Shown here: piece after piece, positions 24,515 through 33,125 of the stretch | Position numbering within the stretch: the stretch's first letter is position 1 | Layout of the letters: every line of letters begins with the position of its first letter | From: Anaerolineales bacterium | Lineage (GTDB): Bacteria; Chloroflexota; Anaerolineae; Anaerolineales; UBA11579 | Direction: 5' to 3' | NCBI GenBank assembly: GCA_025808555.1 | Contig: CP075526.1 | Coordinates: 186,001 to 250,000 of the forward strand | Length of the DNA: 64,000 bases | Program-made: the position numbers and the translations under genes | The notes under the pieces: model-generated | Database searches by the model: none | What the model was told of the DNA's origin: nothing | The model's input: the letters and a program-made list of their open reading frames with translations, nothing else

Positions 24515-25144
24515 TTAGCCCTCGATGCCATCCAGCGCGTTGAGCGCCTGGGTGGCGGCTTCGCTGGCGGTAACAATTTCGGATTCGCTACCTGCCAGCC
24601 ACATGCGGCCAAAACGGCCAACCGAGGAGACATGCATCACTTTGATGCTGGCTTTCTTCTCGGCCTCGTTGCAAGCGAGGTTGATGTAGGCGGCGGGGGC
24701 TACTTCCATCACCAGCATGGTCTCGCCGGGCACCAGCATGCTGCCCTTGCGGAAGCGGTTGAGCAGCTGGGCCTGGTACGGGTCCACGTTGGTAATGATC
24801 TGCTGCGAAGCGATCTTCGGCTTGATGCGGTCCTGCACCGTCAGGCCAAGACGGTTGAGCACGGCCTGGCCGGCTTCTTTGACGGCGGCCTGGTTCATGG
24901 AATGCACTTCGAACATGCCGAACTCGCGCTCCACCAGCTGCGCGCCGGGGCGGGCCTCGGTGGCCTTAACGGCGATGTCCACCATGCGGAAGGCTTCGTT
25001 GCCGGGCGCCATCTCCACATATAGGGAGGCCATACCCTCGGTGGGCAGATCGCCCTGGGTGATGGTGCCGACGAAGGCGGCGTATTGCGGCTGCATGCGG
25101 TCGAGATAGCAGTAGCAGCGTAATGAGAATTTTTCTTGTGCCAT
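24515..25144 (-). CDS. BMC-T shell protein (tandem-domain trimer, double-stacking type)
   Basis: 209 residues with two circularly permuted BMC domains. The start FSLRCYCYLDRMQPQ and later GSMLVPGETMLVMEV and YINLACNEAEKKA are like the Haliangium ochraceum BMC-T of the stacked, gated type. Three copies form a pseudohexamer with a larger pore, thought to pass bulky substrates or cofactors. ATG at 25144 has AGGAG upstream. Confidence 0.9.
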   Translation of the reverse strand: MAQEKFSLRCYCYLDRMQPQYAAFVGTITQGDLPTEGMASLYVEMAPGNEAFRMVDIAVKATEARPGAQLVEREFGMFEVHSMNQAAVKEAGQAVLNRLGLTVQDRIKPKIASQQIITNVDPYQAQLLNRFRKGSMLVPGETMLVMEVAPAAYINLACNEAEKKASIKVMHVSSVGRFGRMWLAGSESEIVTASEAATQALNALDGIEG

Positions 25145-25151
25145 ACAACTC

Positions 25152-26024
25152 CTATTTACTGTGCAGCGCCATGCCGATGGGCGTGACGAACACGGGATGC
25201 GGCGGCACCTCAGTACGGATGCCGGTGAACTCTTGCACCACTTCGGCCATGCCGGGGAAGCTGACCGTGCCGCCCACCAAGGTCAGCTGCCCGACCTTGC
25301 CGCCGCCCTGCTGCTCGTAGGCGGCGATGTGGCGGGCGGTAATGCTGGCCACTTTTTCCATCACCGGGCGCACCACCGGCAGCAAGCGGGGCTGCTGGGC
25401 CGGGTCGGTCTTCATGGCCTCGGCGTCCTCAAAGCTCACGCGGTGCGCTCCCGCAATTACCAGCGTGAAGTGCGTGCCACCCGTCGCTTCGTCTGCGGTG
25501 TAGACCACTTCGCCATCTCGCAGGATGGCGATACCGGTCGTACCACCGCCCACATCCACGATGGCCCCATTCTGGATACCCAGCAGCGCATTGGCAGCGC
25601 TGGGCTCATCCACCAAGGTCTCGCAGCGCAGGCCGGCCGCTTCCACCACGTTAGCGGTGGCGCGCACCTCAGCCATGGGCACACCCGGCGGGTAGGCGCT
25701 GGCGGCGTACTCCAGCGGGCGGCGGATGCGTGCTTCCACGCGGGCCTTCATGCCCGCCAGGCGCTCCACCGCGCCCGCATAGTCCACCACCAGGCCGTCA
25801 CGCACCACCTGGGCGAATTGATATTCGCCGGCGATGGGCGTGCCTTCAGCATCCAGCACCACCAGGGTCAGGTACGCCGTGCCGAGGTCTGCCCCCACAT
25901 ACAGCTCGCCTTGCGGCGGCTGTGCGAGCGGCGGCGGCTCGGGGTCGCCCAGCCAGCGCAGCACCTGTGCGGCCTGCGCCAGCGTGGCTGCCGGATCGCG
26001 CATGGCGACGGCGCTACGCGTCAA
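25152..26024 (-). CDS. EutJ-like actin/Hsp70-fold protein
   Basis: Up to 290 residues. Nucleotide-binding motifs of the actin/Hsp70 superfamily are visible: VGADLGTAYLTLVVLD, IVDVGGGTTGIAILRDG and LTLVGGTVSFPGM. EutJ proteins occur in ethanolamine and other BMC loci, and a chaperone role has been suggested. The first in-frame start is TTG at 26024; ATG at 26003 is an alternative without a good ribosome site. It sits between BMC-H and BMC-T. Confidence 0.87.
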   Translation of the reverse strand: MTRSAVAMRDPAATLAQAAQVLRWLGDPEPPPLAQPPQGELYVGADLGTAYLTLVVLDAEGTPIAGEYQFAQVVRDGLVVDYAGAVERLAGMKARVEARIRRPLEYAASAYPPGVPMAEVRATANVVEAAGLRCETLVDEPSAANALLGIQNGAIVDVGGGTTGIAILRDGEVVYTADEATGGTHFTLVIAGAHRVSFEDAEAMKTDPAQQPRLLPVVRPVMEKVASITARHIAAYEQQGGGKVGQLTLVGGTVSFPGMAEVVQEFTGIRTEVPPHPVFVTPIGMALHSK

Positions 26025-26035
26025 GCTGCGCTCGT

Positions 26036-26359
26036 TTACTTAGCGCCGGAGCGGCCGCCAATGGTGCCGCGGGTCTGCTGCGGCAGGATCATCTCCACAT
26101 TCTCGTGCGGGCGCGGGATGACGTGCACGGACACCAGCTCGCCAATGCGCTTGGCAGCCGCGGCGCCAGCGTCGGTGGCGGCCTTGACCGCGCCCACATC
26201 GCCACGCACCATCACGGTCACATAGCCGCCGCCCACATACTCAGAACCGATGAGCACGACGTTGGCAGCCTTCACCATGGCGTCTGCGGCTTCCACCGCG
26301 CCCACCAGGCCGCGGGTTTCCACCATACCCAAAGCAATCAAACCTAGATCTTGTGCCAT
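26036..26359 (-). CDS. BMC-H hexameric shell protein
   Basis: 107 residues with a single BMC domain ([28 protein letters not shown], in pieces; [27 protein letters not shown]). Hexamers tile the shell facets. The only BMC-H gene here, so it is probably the main facet component. ATG at 26359 has AAGGAGAG upstream. Confidence 0.95.
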   Translation of the reverse strand: MAQDLGLIALGMVETRGLVGAVEAADAMVKAANVVLIGSEYVGGGYVTVMVRGDVGAVKAATDAGAAAAKRIGELVSVHVIPRPHENVEMILPQQTRGTIGGRSGAK

Positions 26360-26412
26360 ACTTCTCTCCTTCGTAGAACTTGTCTTTTTGGTTGATTTCA
26401 TATCGCACTCCC

Positions 26413-27885
26413 TTAGGAGTTACGCAAAATCTCGCTAACTACATCCGAAACGATCTTCTCAATGTCACCGGCCGAAGGCGTATCCACCGAGCGAGCCGGC
26501 ACGCTGCCGGGCCGCATGGCGGCCTCGGGCGGCGGCGTGGTTTCGTAGGCCATGCGCTTGACGTTGAAGAGGTGATAGACAGTGATGTTGTCGCCGGTGA
26601 TGGCGCCGCCGATGCCTCCGGAGCCAAGGGTCAGCGAAGGCATCACATTAGTGGTGAGGCCAATGGTGCCCAGGGTGCCCATGGTGTTGACGCCGATGCG
26701 GAAGACCGGCTTCTCCAGGCCGAAAGCCATGGCGATCTTGTCGTCGCCGGTGTGCAGGATGACGCTGTGCCCACGCCCGCCGAACAGGATCATTTCGACG
26801 CAACGGTCGCAGCCCTGCTCCCACCCGTCCACTTCGTACCAGCCCAGCACGGTGGTGAGCTTCTCGCGCGAGAGGGGTTCTTCGCGCCCGATCTTGCGCA
26901 GCTTGGCCACCAGGATGCGTGCATGGCTGGGGATGGAAATGCCTGCCAGCCCCGCCAGTGCCTGCGGCGACTTGCCGACGGTGGCGGTGTTGATGCTGCC
27001 ATCGGGATGGAAGAGCGTGGTGCGCATGGCCTGGGTCTGCGACTCGCTCATGAAATAGGCGCCTTCGTTCTCCATCAACTGCTGCAAACGGGAAGCGATC
27101 GGGCGGTCGGCGATGACGGCTTGTTCCGTGGCGCAGATGACGGAATAGTCGAAGGACTTGCTGGCCACAATGTAGCGGGCGGCGCGTTCAATATCGGCGC
27201 TGCGGTCCACATACACCGGCACATTGCCGGGGCCAACGCCGTAGGCCGGCTTGCCCTGCGAGTGGGCAGCGCGCACCATGGGGCTGCCGCCGGTGGCCAG
27301 GATGACCGCCGTGCGGTGGTGGCTCATCAGTTCATTGGTGCCTTGCAAACTGATCTGCGACATACACTGGACGAGCCCCTCCGGCGCGCCGGCCGCCACC
27401 GCGGCTTGCGCCATCAGGCGGGCCGTCTCGACACAACAGTTGACTGCCGCCGGATGCGGGGCCACGACGACCCCGTTGCGGGCCTTGACCGAGATGAGGA
27501 TCTTGTTCATCGTGGTGGAAGTGGGGTTGGTGCTGGGCACCAGCGCCGCCACCACACCCATCGGCCAGGCGATCTCATACACACGCATCTGCGGGTCATG
27601 GCGCACTACGCCGACTGTCTTAATGTTGCGGATGCTCTCCCACACATGCTTGGAGGCAAACTCATTCTTGAGCTTCTTGTGCTCAGGTACGCCGTAGCCG
27701 GTTTCCTCGCTGGCCATGCGCCCCAGGCGCTCGGAGGCCTGGAAGGCGACATCCGCCATGGCCTGACAGACGCGGTCCACCTGCTCCTGGGTGGCCTTGG
27801 CCCAGATGCGTTGGGCGGCGTGGGCCGCCTCCACCATGTGGCGGGCCTGCTGGATGGACTGGAGGTCTTTGTCGAGTTCAGCCAT
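26413..27885 (-). CDS. Acylating aldehyde dehydrogenase (PduP/EutE-like), BMC cargo
   Basis: 490 residues. Catalytic Cys in [14 protein letters not shown] near residue 245, with NAD/CoA-binding segments [13 protein letters not shown] and [11 protein letters not shown]. It would oxidise acetaldehyde (or another aldehyde) to acyl-CoA with NAD. The C-terminus ends in a short helix, [18 protein letters not shown], after a Pro-rich linker, as expected for an encapsulation peptide. Located between BMC-P and BMC-H genes. Confidence 0.95.
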   Translation of the reverse strand: MAELDKDLQSIQQARHMVEAAHAAQRIWAKATQEQVDRVCQAMADVAFQASERLGRMASEETGYGVPEHKKLKNEFASKHVWESIRNIKTVGVVRHDPQMRVYEIAWPMGVVAALVPSTNPTSTTMNKILISVKARNGVVVAPHPAAVNCCVETARLMAQAAVAAGAPEGLVQCMSQISLQGTNELMSHHRTAVILATGGSPMVRAAHSQGKPAYGVGPGNVPVYVDRSADIERAARYIVASKSFDYSVICATEQAVIADRPIASRLQQLMENEGAYFMSESQTQAMRTTLFHPDGSINTATVGKSPQALAGLAGISIPSHARILVAKLRKIGREEPLSREKLTTVLGWYEVDGWEQGCDRCVEMILFGGRGHSVILHTGDDKIAMAFGLEKPVFRIGVNTMGTLGTIGLTTNVMPSLTLGSGGIGGAITGDNITVYHLFNVKRMAYETTPPPEAAMRPGSVPARSVDTPSAGDIEKIVSDVVSEILRNS

Positions 27886-27887
27886 GG

Positions 27888-28175
27888 TTATTTCTTATAG
27901 GTGTTGGCGCCATCCACCTGCAGCGAGTCGATCACGGCCATGATGACCGCATCCACTGGCGTGTCTTTGGTGATGGCGGTCTGGCGGCCGCTGGAGCCGT
28001 GGGCAGTGAGCACCAGATCGCCCACCCCAGCATCCACCGTGTCGATGGCGACATAGGGTTTGCCGGTGGCCTTGCCGCTCTCATCGGCCTCACGGCAGAT
28101 GAGCAGCTTGCGGCCCTCCAGCTTGGGGTCCTTAATGGTGGCTACAGTGGTACCGATGACTTTTGCGATCAACAT
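27888..28175 (-). CDS. BMC-P shell vertex protein, first copy
   Basis: 95 residues: MLIAKVIGTTVATIKDP, then YVAIDTVDAGVGDLVL and VIMAVIDSL. EutN/CcmL signature. Start is four bases from the DeoC stop and its end is two bases from the dehydrogenase start. Confidence 0.94.
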   Translation of the reverse strand: MLIAKVIGTTVATIKDPKLEGRKLLICREADESGKATGKPYVAIDTVDAGVGDLVLTAHGSSGRQTAITKDTPVDAVIMAVIDSLQVDGANTYKK

Positions 28176-28176
28176 A

Positions 28177-29115
28177 TCAATATGCCTTTGCCGGTTCAGG
28201 AGCAGCCGCCTTGGTAACCACGGTGCTGCTCATCTCTTTTTCGCCGGCCACGATCTTGACGCCGGCGCTGGCGCCAATGCGCGTGGCGCCAGCATCCACC
28301 AGGGTCTTGGCGTCGGCATAGTCACGCACGCCGCCGCTGGCCTTGACGCCCATATCCGGGCCGACCACGCGGCGCATCAGGGCGATGTCGGCGGCGGTTG
28401 CGCCGCCGCCAGAGAAGCCAGTCGAGGTTTTAACGAAGTCAGCACCGGCTTCTTTGGCCAGCAAGCAGGCGGTAACCTTTTCTTCTTCTTCCAGCAACGC
28501 GGTTTCAATAATTACTTTGACCAGCACACCCGCGGCGTGCGAGATGTGCACCACTCCGGCAATGTCACGTGCCACCAGGGTGTAATCACGGCCTTTCAGG
28601 GCGCCGATGTTGATGACCATGTCAATTTCAGTGGCGCCGTCTCGCAACGCCGTTTCGGTCTCGAAGACTTTGACATCCGGCGCATCTGCGCCCAAGGGGA
28701 AGCCGATGACGGTGCAAACCTTAACATCCGTGTTCTTGAGCAGATCGGCGCACAATCTGACATAGCCCGGGTTGACGCACACCGAAGCAAAGCCGTACTT
28801 GCGCGCTTCGTAGCACAGCTGGGCGATCTGGTCAGGCGTGGCGTCTGGCTTAAGCAGGGTATGGTCGATCAGCTTGGCCACACTGGGGTCTTGAGGGATG
28901 CCGCCCAGGGAGGAAGTCAAACGCTCGGCGCCGGCATTGATGACATGCCCCACGCGGTCAAAGCAGGTCTTGACGCAGATGCCATCCGCGCATTCCTGGG
29001 TACAGTGCTCACAGTTGTCGTGATTATGGGCATGCTCCTGCTCAGCAAGGGCGTGCAGCACCTCACGGGTCACGATCTCCACGATCTTGCGTACTTGTTC
29101 GCTATCGTATGCCAT
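28177..29115 (-). CDS. deoC: Deoxyribose-phosphate aldolase with N-terminal BMC-targeting extension
   Basis: 312 residues. The TIM barrel begins near residue 75 ([13 protein letters not shown]) and has the Schiff-base Lys in [17 protein letters not shown] and a second Lys in [10 protein letters not shown]. It cleaves 2-deoxyribose 5-phosphate to glyceraldehyde 3-phosphate and acetaldehyde. Free-standing DeoC is about 220-260 residues. Here an amphipathic helix ([17 protein letters not shown]) and a His/Cys-rich stretch ([17 protein letters not shown]) precede the barrel. ATG at 29115 has GAGG upstream and overlaps the RpiB-like gene by 14 bases. Confidence 0.94.
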   Translation of the reverse strand: MAYDSEQVRKIVEIVTREVLHALAEQEHAHNHDNCEHCTQECADGICVKTCFDRVGHVINAGAERLTSSLGGIPQDPSVAKLIDHTLLKPDATPDQIAQLCYEARKYGFASVCVNPGYVRLCADLLKNTDVKVCTVIGFPLGADAPDVKVFETETALRDGATEIDMVINIGALKGRDYTLVARDIAGVVHISHAAGVLVKVIIETALLEEEEKVTACLLAKEAGADFVKTSTGFSGGGATAADIALMRRVVGPDMGVKASGGVRDYADAKTLVDAGATRIGASAGVKIVAGEKEMSSTVVTKAAAPEPAKAY

Positions 29116-29725
29116 TGGCTGCCTCGATGGCCGATCGTCCTTCGATCGACATGATCTTGTCCACGCGGCCGGCGTGGCGGCCGCCACCGAATTCGGTGCG
29201 CAGCCAAGTGTCTGCGATCTGCTTGGCCAGCGCCAGGCCGATGAGGCCGGCGCCCAGGGTCAGCACGTTCGCGTCGTTGTGCTCACGGCTGTTGACCGCG
29301 GTGGCGTAGTCGTAGCACAGGGCGGCGCGCACGCCGCGCACTTTGTTGGCAGCCATGCAGCTGCCGATGCCGGCGCCATCTACAATGATGCCGCGCCAGG
29401 CCTCGCCGCCGGCCACCTTGCGGGCCACCGCCTCGGCGAAATCAGGATAGTCCACCGCCTGCGTGCTGTTGGTACCGCAGTCGACGACGGTGTAGCCATT
29501 GGCCTTGAGGTGCTCTTCGAGCACCTCTTTCATAGCGTAGCCGCCGTGGTCGGCGCCGACGGCGATGACGCAGCCAGCCGATGGGTCTTGCGCAGCCAAC
29601 GTCTGCTTCGCAGCCGCAGGCTGCGCGGGCGAAGGCGGTGAAACTGCCTTCGCCATACTGCCACTCAACTGGGCGGTCACGCGCTGGACGATCTGCTGGA
29701 TCTCGGCGTCTGAGATGGGAGCCAT
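29102..29725 (-). CDS. RpiB/LacAB-family sugar-phosphate isomerase, BMC cargo
   Basis: 207 residues. The core from residue 50 ([55 protein letters not shown]) is RpiB-like. The residue that is catalytic Cys in many RpiB proteins (CGTGIG) is Asp/Gly here (DGAGIG), while a Cys follows shortly after. The N-terminus carries an amphipathic helix ([15 protein letters not shown]) and an Ala/Pro linker, as in encapsulated enzymes. It would interconvert pentose phosphates feeding the aldolase; the exact substrate is open. Confidence 0.88.
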   Translation of the reverse strand: MAPISDAEIQQIVQRVTAQLSGSMAKAVSPPSPAQPAAAKQTLAAQDPSAGCVIAVGADHGGYAMKEVLEEHLKANGYTVVDCGTNSTQAVDYPDFAEAVARKVAGGEAWRGIIVDGAGIGSCMAANKVRGVRAALCYDYATAVNSREHNDANVLTLGAGLIGLALAKQIADTWLRTEFGGGRHAGRVDKIMSIEGRSAIEAANGIR

Positions 29726-29757
29726 AGCTGGATTATAGGCACGGCCACAGGGTGGCG

Positions 29758-30561
29758 CTAGCCCTTCCCGCCCCCAACGGGAACAGATAAGCGGCGAAAG
29801 CCAAAATCCTGCACGGGTGCATGAAGTTTGAGATTGGCGTAGAAGCGGAAATGGTCGGCGCGCACTTCCGAGTCGACGTATTCGATCACACGGCCCTCGG
29901 CGGTGCGGGTTTCACGATGGAAGACGAACACCACCGCAGGCTGCGACAGGCCGAGCAGTTGGGCCACCTGTTCGGTGGCCAGGCTGGCTTCGATCTCCTG
30001 CTCAGCGTGGTCAGGCCGCTGGCCGTATTCTTCGGCTAATACCTGGTACAGCGACGCGGTGGCGAAGTCATGCTCCAGAATTCCGGGAAAGAGTTCATGC
30101 GGCAAATAAGCCCGCTCGATCGCAGTGGGCTCACCATCCATAAAGCGCAAACGGTTGAGGAACACGACCGGGCTGCCCAACTGCACTTGCAGCCGGCGCG
30201 CCAGGAAGGAGTCGGCCGGCACCAGGCTGGCCTCCAGCACGCGGCTGCCCACCTGGCGGCCCTGCATCTGCATCTCTTGGGTAAAACCCAGCAGGTACTC
30301 GGCGGTCTTGCTTACGCGCGGCTCGGTGACGAAGCTGCCCACGCCCTGCAGCGTGCGCAGGTAGCCTTGGGCGGTCAGGTCGGCAATGGCGTGGCGCACG
30401 GTGTTGCGCCCCACCCCGTACAGCTCGCACAGCTCGCTCTCGGAGGGGATGCGCTGGCCGGGCTGCAGACGGCCGGTGCGCATTTGCTCGCGCAGCTCGT
30501 CGGCCATGGCCTCGTATAGTGGCTTGCCACTGGATTGGAGTCTAGTTTGCTGTTCCAACAT
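29758..30561 (-). CDS. GntR/HutC-family transcriptional regulator of the BMC operon
   Basis: 267 residues. N-terminal winged helix (PLYEAMADELREQM, PSESELCELYGVGRNTVRHAI) and C-terminal UTRA-type effector domain (residues 95-260). The ATG at 30561 is supported by the promoter and by the start of homology. It lies 32 bases upstream of the RpiB-like gene on the same strand, so regulator and BMC genes form one operon. A phosphorylated sugar as effector is inferred from family and context. Confidence 0.9.
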   Translation of the reverse strand: MLEQQTRLQSSGKPLYEAMADELREQMRTGRLQPGQRIPSESELCELYGVGRNTVRHAIADLTAQGYLRTLQGVGSFVTEPRVSKTAEYLLGFTQEMQMQGRQVGSRVLEASLVPADSFLARRLQVQLGSPVVFLNRLRFMDGEPTAIERAYLPHELFPGILEHDFATASLYQVLAEEYGQRPDHAEQEIEASLATEQVAQLLGLSQPAVVFVFHRETRTAEGRVIEYVDSEVRADHFRFYANLKLHAPVQDFGFRRLSVPVGGGKG

Positions 30562-30614
30562 ATTCCAACATGTTCTAACTCCATAAGAATAACTAAAAGC
30601 CAGATGTGAGTCAA
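30553..30614 (-). promoter_or_regulatory. Promoter and repeated operator of the GntR-BMC operon
   Basis: On the minus strand TTGACT (30609-30614) and TATTCT (30586-30591) are 17 bases apart. Just downstream, ATGTTGGAA is directly repeated (30553-30572 region) and precedes and overlaps the start codon, with the palindrome AACATGTT in it. This fits an autoregulatory operator. Confidence 0.55.
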
Positions 30615-30691
30615 GCCCCCAAGGTAACTTAGGTGCGGCCCTGCCGTTGTCCGCAGTAGTTGGCCCTCTGCCAGCTAGAAATGGAGGATTT

Positions 30692-30859
30692 ATGCTTAAC
30701 TGGGCCCTTACCTTCTTGATCGTTGCGCTGATCGCTGGCGCTTTGGGTTTCGGCGGCATCGGCGGCGCCGCTACGGACATTGCCCAAATTCTGTTCATCG
30801 TATTTCTGGTGCTGTTCGTTATCTCGCTCGTGTTTGGCCGGCGCCCACCGGTAGCCTGA
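30692..30859 (+). CDS. DUF1328 small membrane protein
   Basis: 55 residues, two hydrophobic helices ([20 protein letters not shown] and [19 protein letters not shown]) with a basic end. This is the YtjA/DUF1328 type, of unknown role, often stress-linked. GGAGG precedes ATG 30692. A strong terminator follows. Confidence 0.9.
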   Translation: MLNWALTFLIVALIAGALGFGGIGGAATDIAQILFIVFLVLFVISLVFGRRPPVA

Positions 30860-30876
30860 TCTGAGAGCAAAAAAAA

Positions 30877-30894
30877 GCCCGCCAAATGGCGGGC
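30877..30894. terminator. Bidirectional terminator between convergent genes
   Basis: Stem GCCCGCC-AAAT-GGCGGGC flanked by A and T runs of eight or more on either side. It serves both the DUF1328 gene (+) and the truncated hemolysin III gene (-). Confidence 0.92.
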
Positions 30895-30907
30895 TTTTTT
30901 TTATTGT

Positions 30908-31315
30908 TCAGGCACCTGGCGCCAACGGTATTACATAGAAGAGAACCGAAAAATAATGGAGGGCGCTGCCAATGAGCACGAAACCATGCCAAATGGCGTG
31001 GTTGAAAGGCAGCCGCTTCCATACATAGAATATCACGCCCAGCATATAAGCCAGCCCACCGCCCGCCAGCAGCCACAGGCCGCCGGGCGCCACGTTCTCC
31101 AGCATGGGGCGGATGGCGACCACGACCAGCCAGCTCATGCCGATGTACGGGATCGCATTGACCCAGCGCGGCAGCTTGAGCATGACGCCTTGCAGGGCGA
31201 TTCCGGCAATCGCCAGCGCCCACACAACGGCCAGCAGGCTCCAACCCCATGGCCCGCGCAGATTGACCAGCAGGAAGGGCGTGTAGGTGCCGGCGATCAG
31301 CAGGAAGAATGCTAG
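30908..31315 (-). pseudogene. Hemolysin III/TrhA (PAQR-like) gene, 3' part, truncated at the prophage junction
   Basis: The frame reads AFFLLIAGTYTPFLLV, then RGPWGWSLL, and ends WHGFVLIGSALHYFSVLFYV, the usual second half of hemolysin III family membrane proteins. The conserved ~80 N-terminal residues with the first membrane segments are absent. Just before GCA (31310-31312) the frame meets CTA and then TGA. Homology stops about 280 bases from a serine integrase gene, so the gene was probably split by prophage insertion and its 5' part should lie beyond the right end of the phage. Confidence 0.75.
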
Positions 31316-31330
31316 TCAAAACAGCAAACC

Positions 31331-31360
31331 TTGCTTGTCTGTAAGGAGTCGGTCTATAAT
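31331..31360 (+). promoter_or_regulatory. Promoter of the tRNA-like element
   Basis: TTGCTT (31331-31336) and TATAAT (31355-31360) with 18 bases between them. The start would fall near 31367, two bases before the tRNA-like acceptor stem. Confidence 0.55.
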
Positions 31361-31368
31361 ATTTGTGT

Positions 31369-31437
31369 GGGCCCGCCGGGTGGTAAAGGAATCTCCAAAA
31401 TTCGCTTTAGAGGGTTCAACTCCCTCCGGGTCCACCA
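31369..31437 (+). tRNA. tRNA-like element lacking a normal D arm (anticodon loop like tRNA-Trp)
   Basis: Acceptor GGGCCCG pairs with CGGGTCC (one G-U), followed by A and an encoded CCA. The T arm is perfect (GAGGG-TTCAACT-CCCTC). The anticodon arm has a 4-bp stem and the loop CTCCAAA, identical to tRNA-Trp, anticodon CCA. A 5-nt variable region is present, but only 12 bases lie between acceptor and anticodon stem, too few for a D arm. It could be a phage tRNA, a deleted tRNA, or a tRNA mimic. Confidence 0.45.
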
Positions 31438-31460
31438 CGCCCCTTAGAACAATTGTACAC

Positions 31461-31489
31461 TTGACAATCGGGGCTATAAAATCTATCAT
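31461..31489 (+). promoter_or_regulatory. Second promoter beside the tRNA-like element
   Basis: TTGACA (31461-31466) and TATCAT (31484-31489) exactly 17 bases apart. The start would fall at about 31496. Confidence 0.6.
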
Positions 31490-31495
31490 TGTTTC

Positions 31496-31590
31496 TGGAG
31501 ATTCCTTTACCGGCATAGCCTGGTGAAGCAAAAAGACAGATCGATTTTTGTCCCATCCCCCTGTCCGCCCCGCCCCAGCAATGGGGCGGT
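31496..31590 (+). ncRNA. Putative short RNA complementary to the tRNA-like anticodon arm
   Basis: The first 16 bases (31496-31511) are the exact complement of 31382-31397, which covers the D-region remainder and the whole CCA anticodon of the tRNA-like element. The unit ends with a 7-bp GC stem (31570-31589). No reading frame is evident. Existence of the transcript is inferred from the promoter. Confidence 0.35.
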
Positions 31591-31596
31591 GTGCGT

Positions 31597-33093
31597 TTAA
31601 GGGAGGGCTACAATGCCCTCTAGAAAATCGCCGCGCACAGTAACTGTTTTTCTGTCTTTTGAAACCAGCCCAGTTAATCCAAGCTCGGCCACAATACGCT
31701 CGCGCTCTCCCAAAGTGGCCTCCTCCAAACCATCGCGGTACTTTTCAAGGAATTCCCTGGCCATTTCGGGATCCGGGGGGCTTTCACCCAAAGCCGACTT
31801 CAAATCGTCCAGCCTTTCTCGCGCAGACTTTGCCTCTCGAACATTCTCTGCAACAAGACCCTCTAAATCCTCTTTGGGGATTTTCTGATCAGCATACAAA
31901 TCCAATAATCGCACGCGGCGCTCATCCAGCTTTTCGAGCTGCCTCCCCAGCGTGTCTATAGCGGCTTGCAGCTGAACGGTGGATTGCCGCACCAACTCAT
32001 GTTTTTGCCGCATTGCTTCTGCTGTCAATTCGGGTTGAGAGATTGCGCGTACAACAAAATCCCAAACCGCAGCATCTACCGCTTCTGTTGAAGGTTCACC
32101 GCGACATATCTTCTCCCATCCATGAAGCGGTGAACCAATAGTCCCCTTGCATCGATAGCGGCGCTGAATGTTTTTACCCCTGGGATTTCGCTGAATAGCA
32201 ACGAAGTGATAGCCACAATGAGCGCACTTCAAGCGCCCTCGCATTAAATACGGATACTTGGTATTGCGCCTCCCCATGCGCCGATTGTTGGCTATCTGCC
32301 GCCCGGCCGCCTCCCACACATCCTTGCTTACGATGGCCGGCACATTGACAATCACGCGCGGCCCCTGGCGCCCATAAGCCCACTCTCCGTAGTAGGCGGG
32401 ATTTCTGAGAATTCGCACCACCGAGGAATCGTACCAAGTAGCGTATTGCGTCTTCTTGCGCCACCCCTTCTTATCAGCCCTGCTTGGAACTTGCTCAGCA
32501 GTCAGCTTTTTAGCAATCCCAAACAAGCTCATTCCACCCAGATACCACTCAAATATCTGGCGCACCCACTTGGCCTCGTCTTCGTTGATGGCGTATTTAC
32601 CGACGCGCCCCTCGCTAACATAGTTGTATCCAAACAGCGCCCTGCCCACAGTCACATTGCCGGCCCGCACTCTGTTCGTCCGCCCGCTGGAAGTTCTGCG
32701 CAGCAAATTCTCACGGTCAAACTGCGCAAAGTCCACCATGAGGTTTTTGAATAAGTTGCCCTCCGGCGTAGTGTCAAAGTTGCCCACCACAAACTCGGTG
32801 CGCTTCTTCAGGCGCTCCAATTCCATCTCAATAACCACCATTGCAGTACGGGAGCGGGAAAGTCTGTCAACCTGGTACACCACCACCACGTCATAAGCCT
32901 GGTGATCCGCAAGCATTTCGTTGATGGCCGGGCGGTTGGCTGATGTTCCAGTGAAGTCCTCACGGTACACCCGCGACACCGCATAGCCCTTCTGCTCACA
33001 GTAGCGCTGGCACTGCTCTACCTGGGCCTCTAGCGAATAACCCTCTGTCTGCTCATCGGTGGAAACGCGGGTGTAAATAGCGGCTCTGTCCAT
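31597..33093 (-). CDS. Large serine recombinase (phage integrase)
   Basis: 498 residues. Resolvase domain with the nucleophile in AAIYTRVSTDEQ (Ser at about 10) and conserved YQVDRLSRS, then recombinase domain, zinc ribbon (CAHCGYHF...YRCKG...C) and coiled coil (about 390-440). It inserts and, with a directionality factor, excises the prophage. ATG at 33093 matches the family start; TAAAAT stands seven bases upstream without a ribosome site. An in-frame ATG at 33132 also exists. Next to the left junction, as expected. Confidence 0.95.
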   Translation of the reverse strand: MDRAAIYTRVSTDEQTEGYSLEAQVEQCQRYCEQKGYAVSRVYREDFTGTSANRPAINEMLADHQAYDVVVVYQVDRLSRSRTAMVVIEMELERLKKRTEFVVGNFDTTPEGNLFKNLMVDFAQFDRENLLRRTSSGRTNRVRAGNVTVGRALFGYNYVSEGRVGKYAINEDEAKWVRQIFEWYLGGMSLFGIAKKLTAEQVPSRADKKGWRKKTQYATWYDSSVVRILRNPAYYGEWAYGRQGPRVIVNVPAIVSKDVWEAAGRQIANNRRMGRRNTKYPYLMRGRLKCAHCGYHFVAIQRNPRGKNIQRRYRCKGTIGSPLHGWEKICRGEPSTEAVDAAVWDFVVRAISQPELTAEAMRQKHELVRQSTVQLQAAIDTLGRQLEKLDERRVRLLDLYADQKIPKEDLEGLVAENVREAKSARERLDDLKSALGESPPDPEMAREFLEKYRDGLEEATLGERERIVAELGLTGLVSKDRKTVTVRGDFLEGIVALP

Positions 33094-33125
33094 TTGTTCT
33101 ATTTTAGCACCGCTGTAATTGCCAC

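Noticed and set aside
31382-31511. The 16-base inverted repeat as the integrase attachment site
   Set aside because: Serine integrase sites are about 40-50 bp with a central core. These arms are 98 bases apart and lie inside the prophage side of the junction, so pairing between transcripts seems a better explanation.
31316-31531. 71-codon minus-strand frame (contains VDPEGVEPS)
   Set aside because: Such peptides arise when the complement of a tRNA T arm is translated. Here it covers the tRNA-like element.
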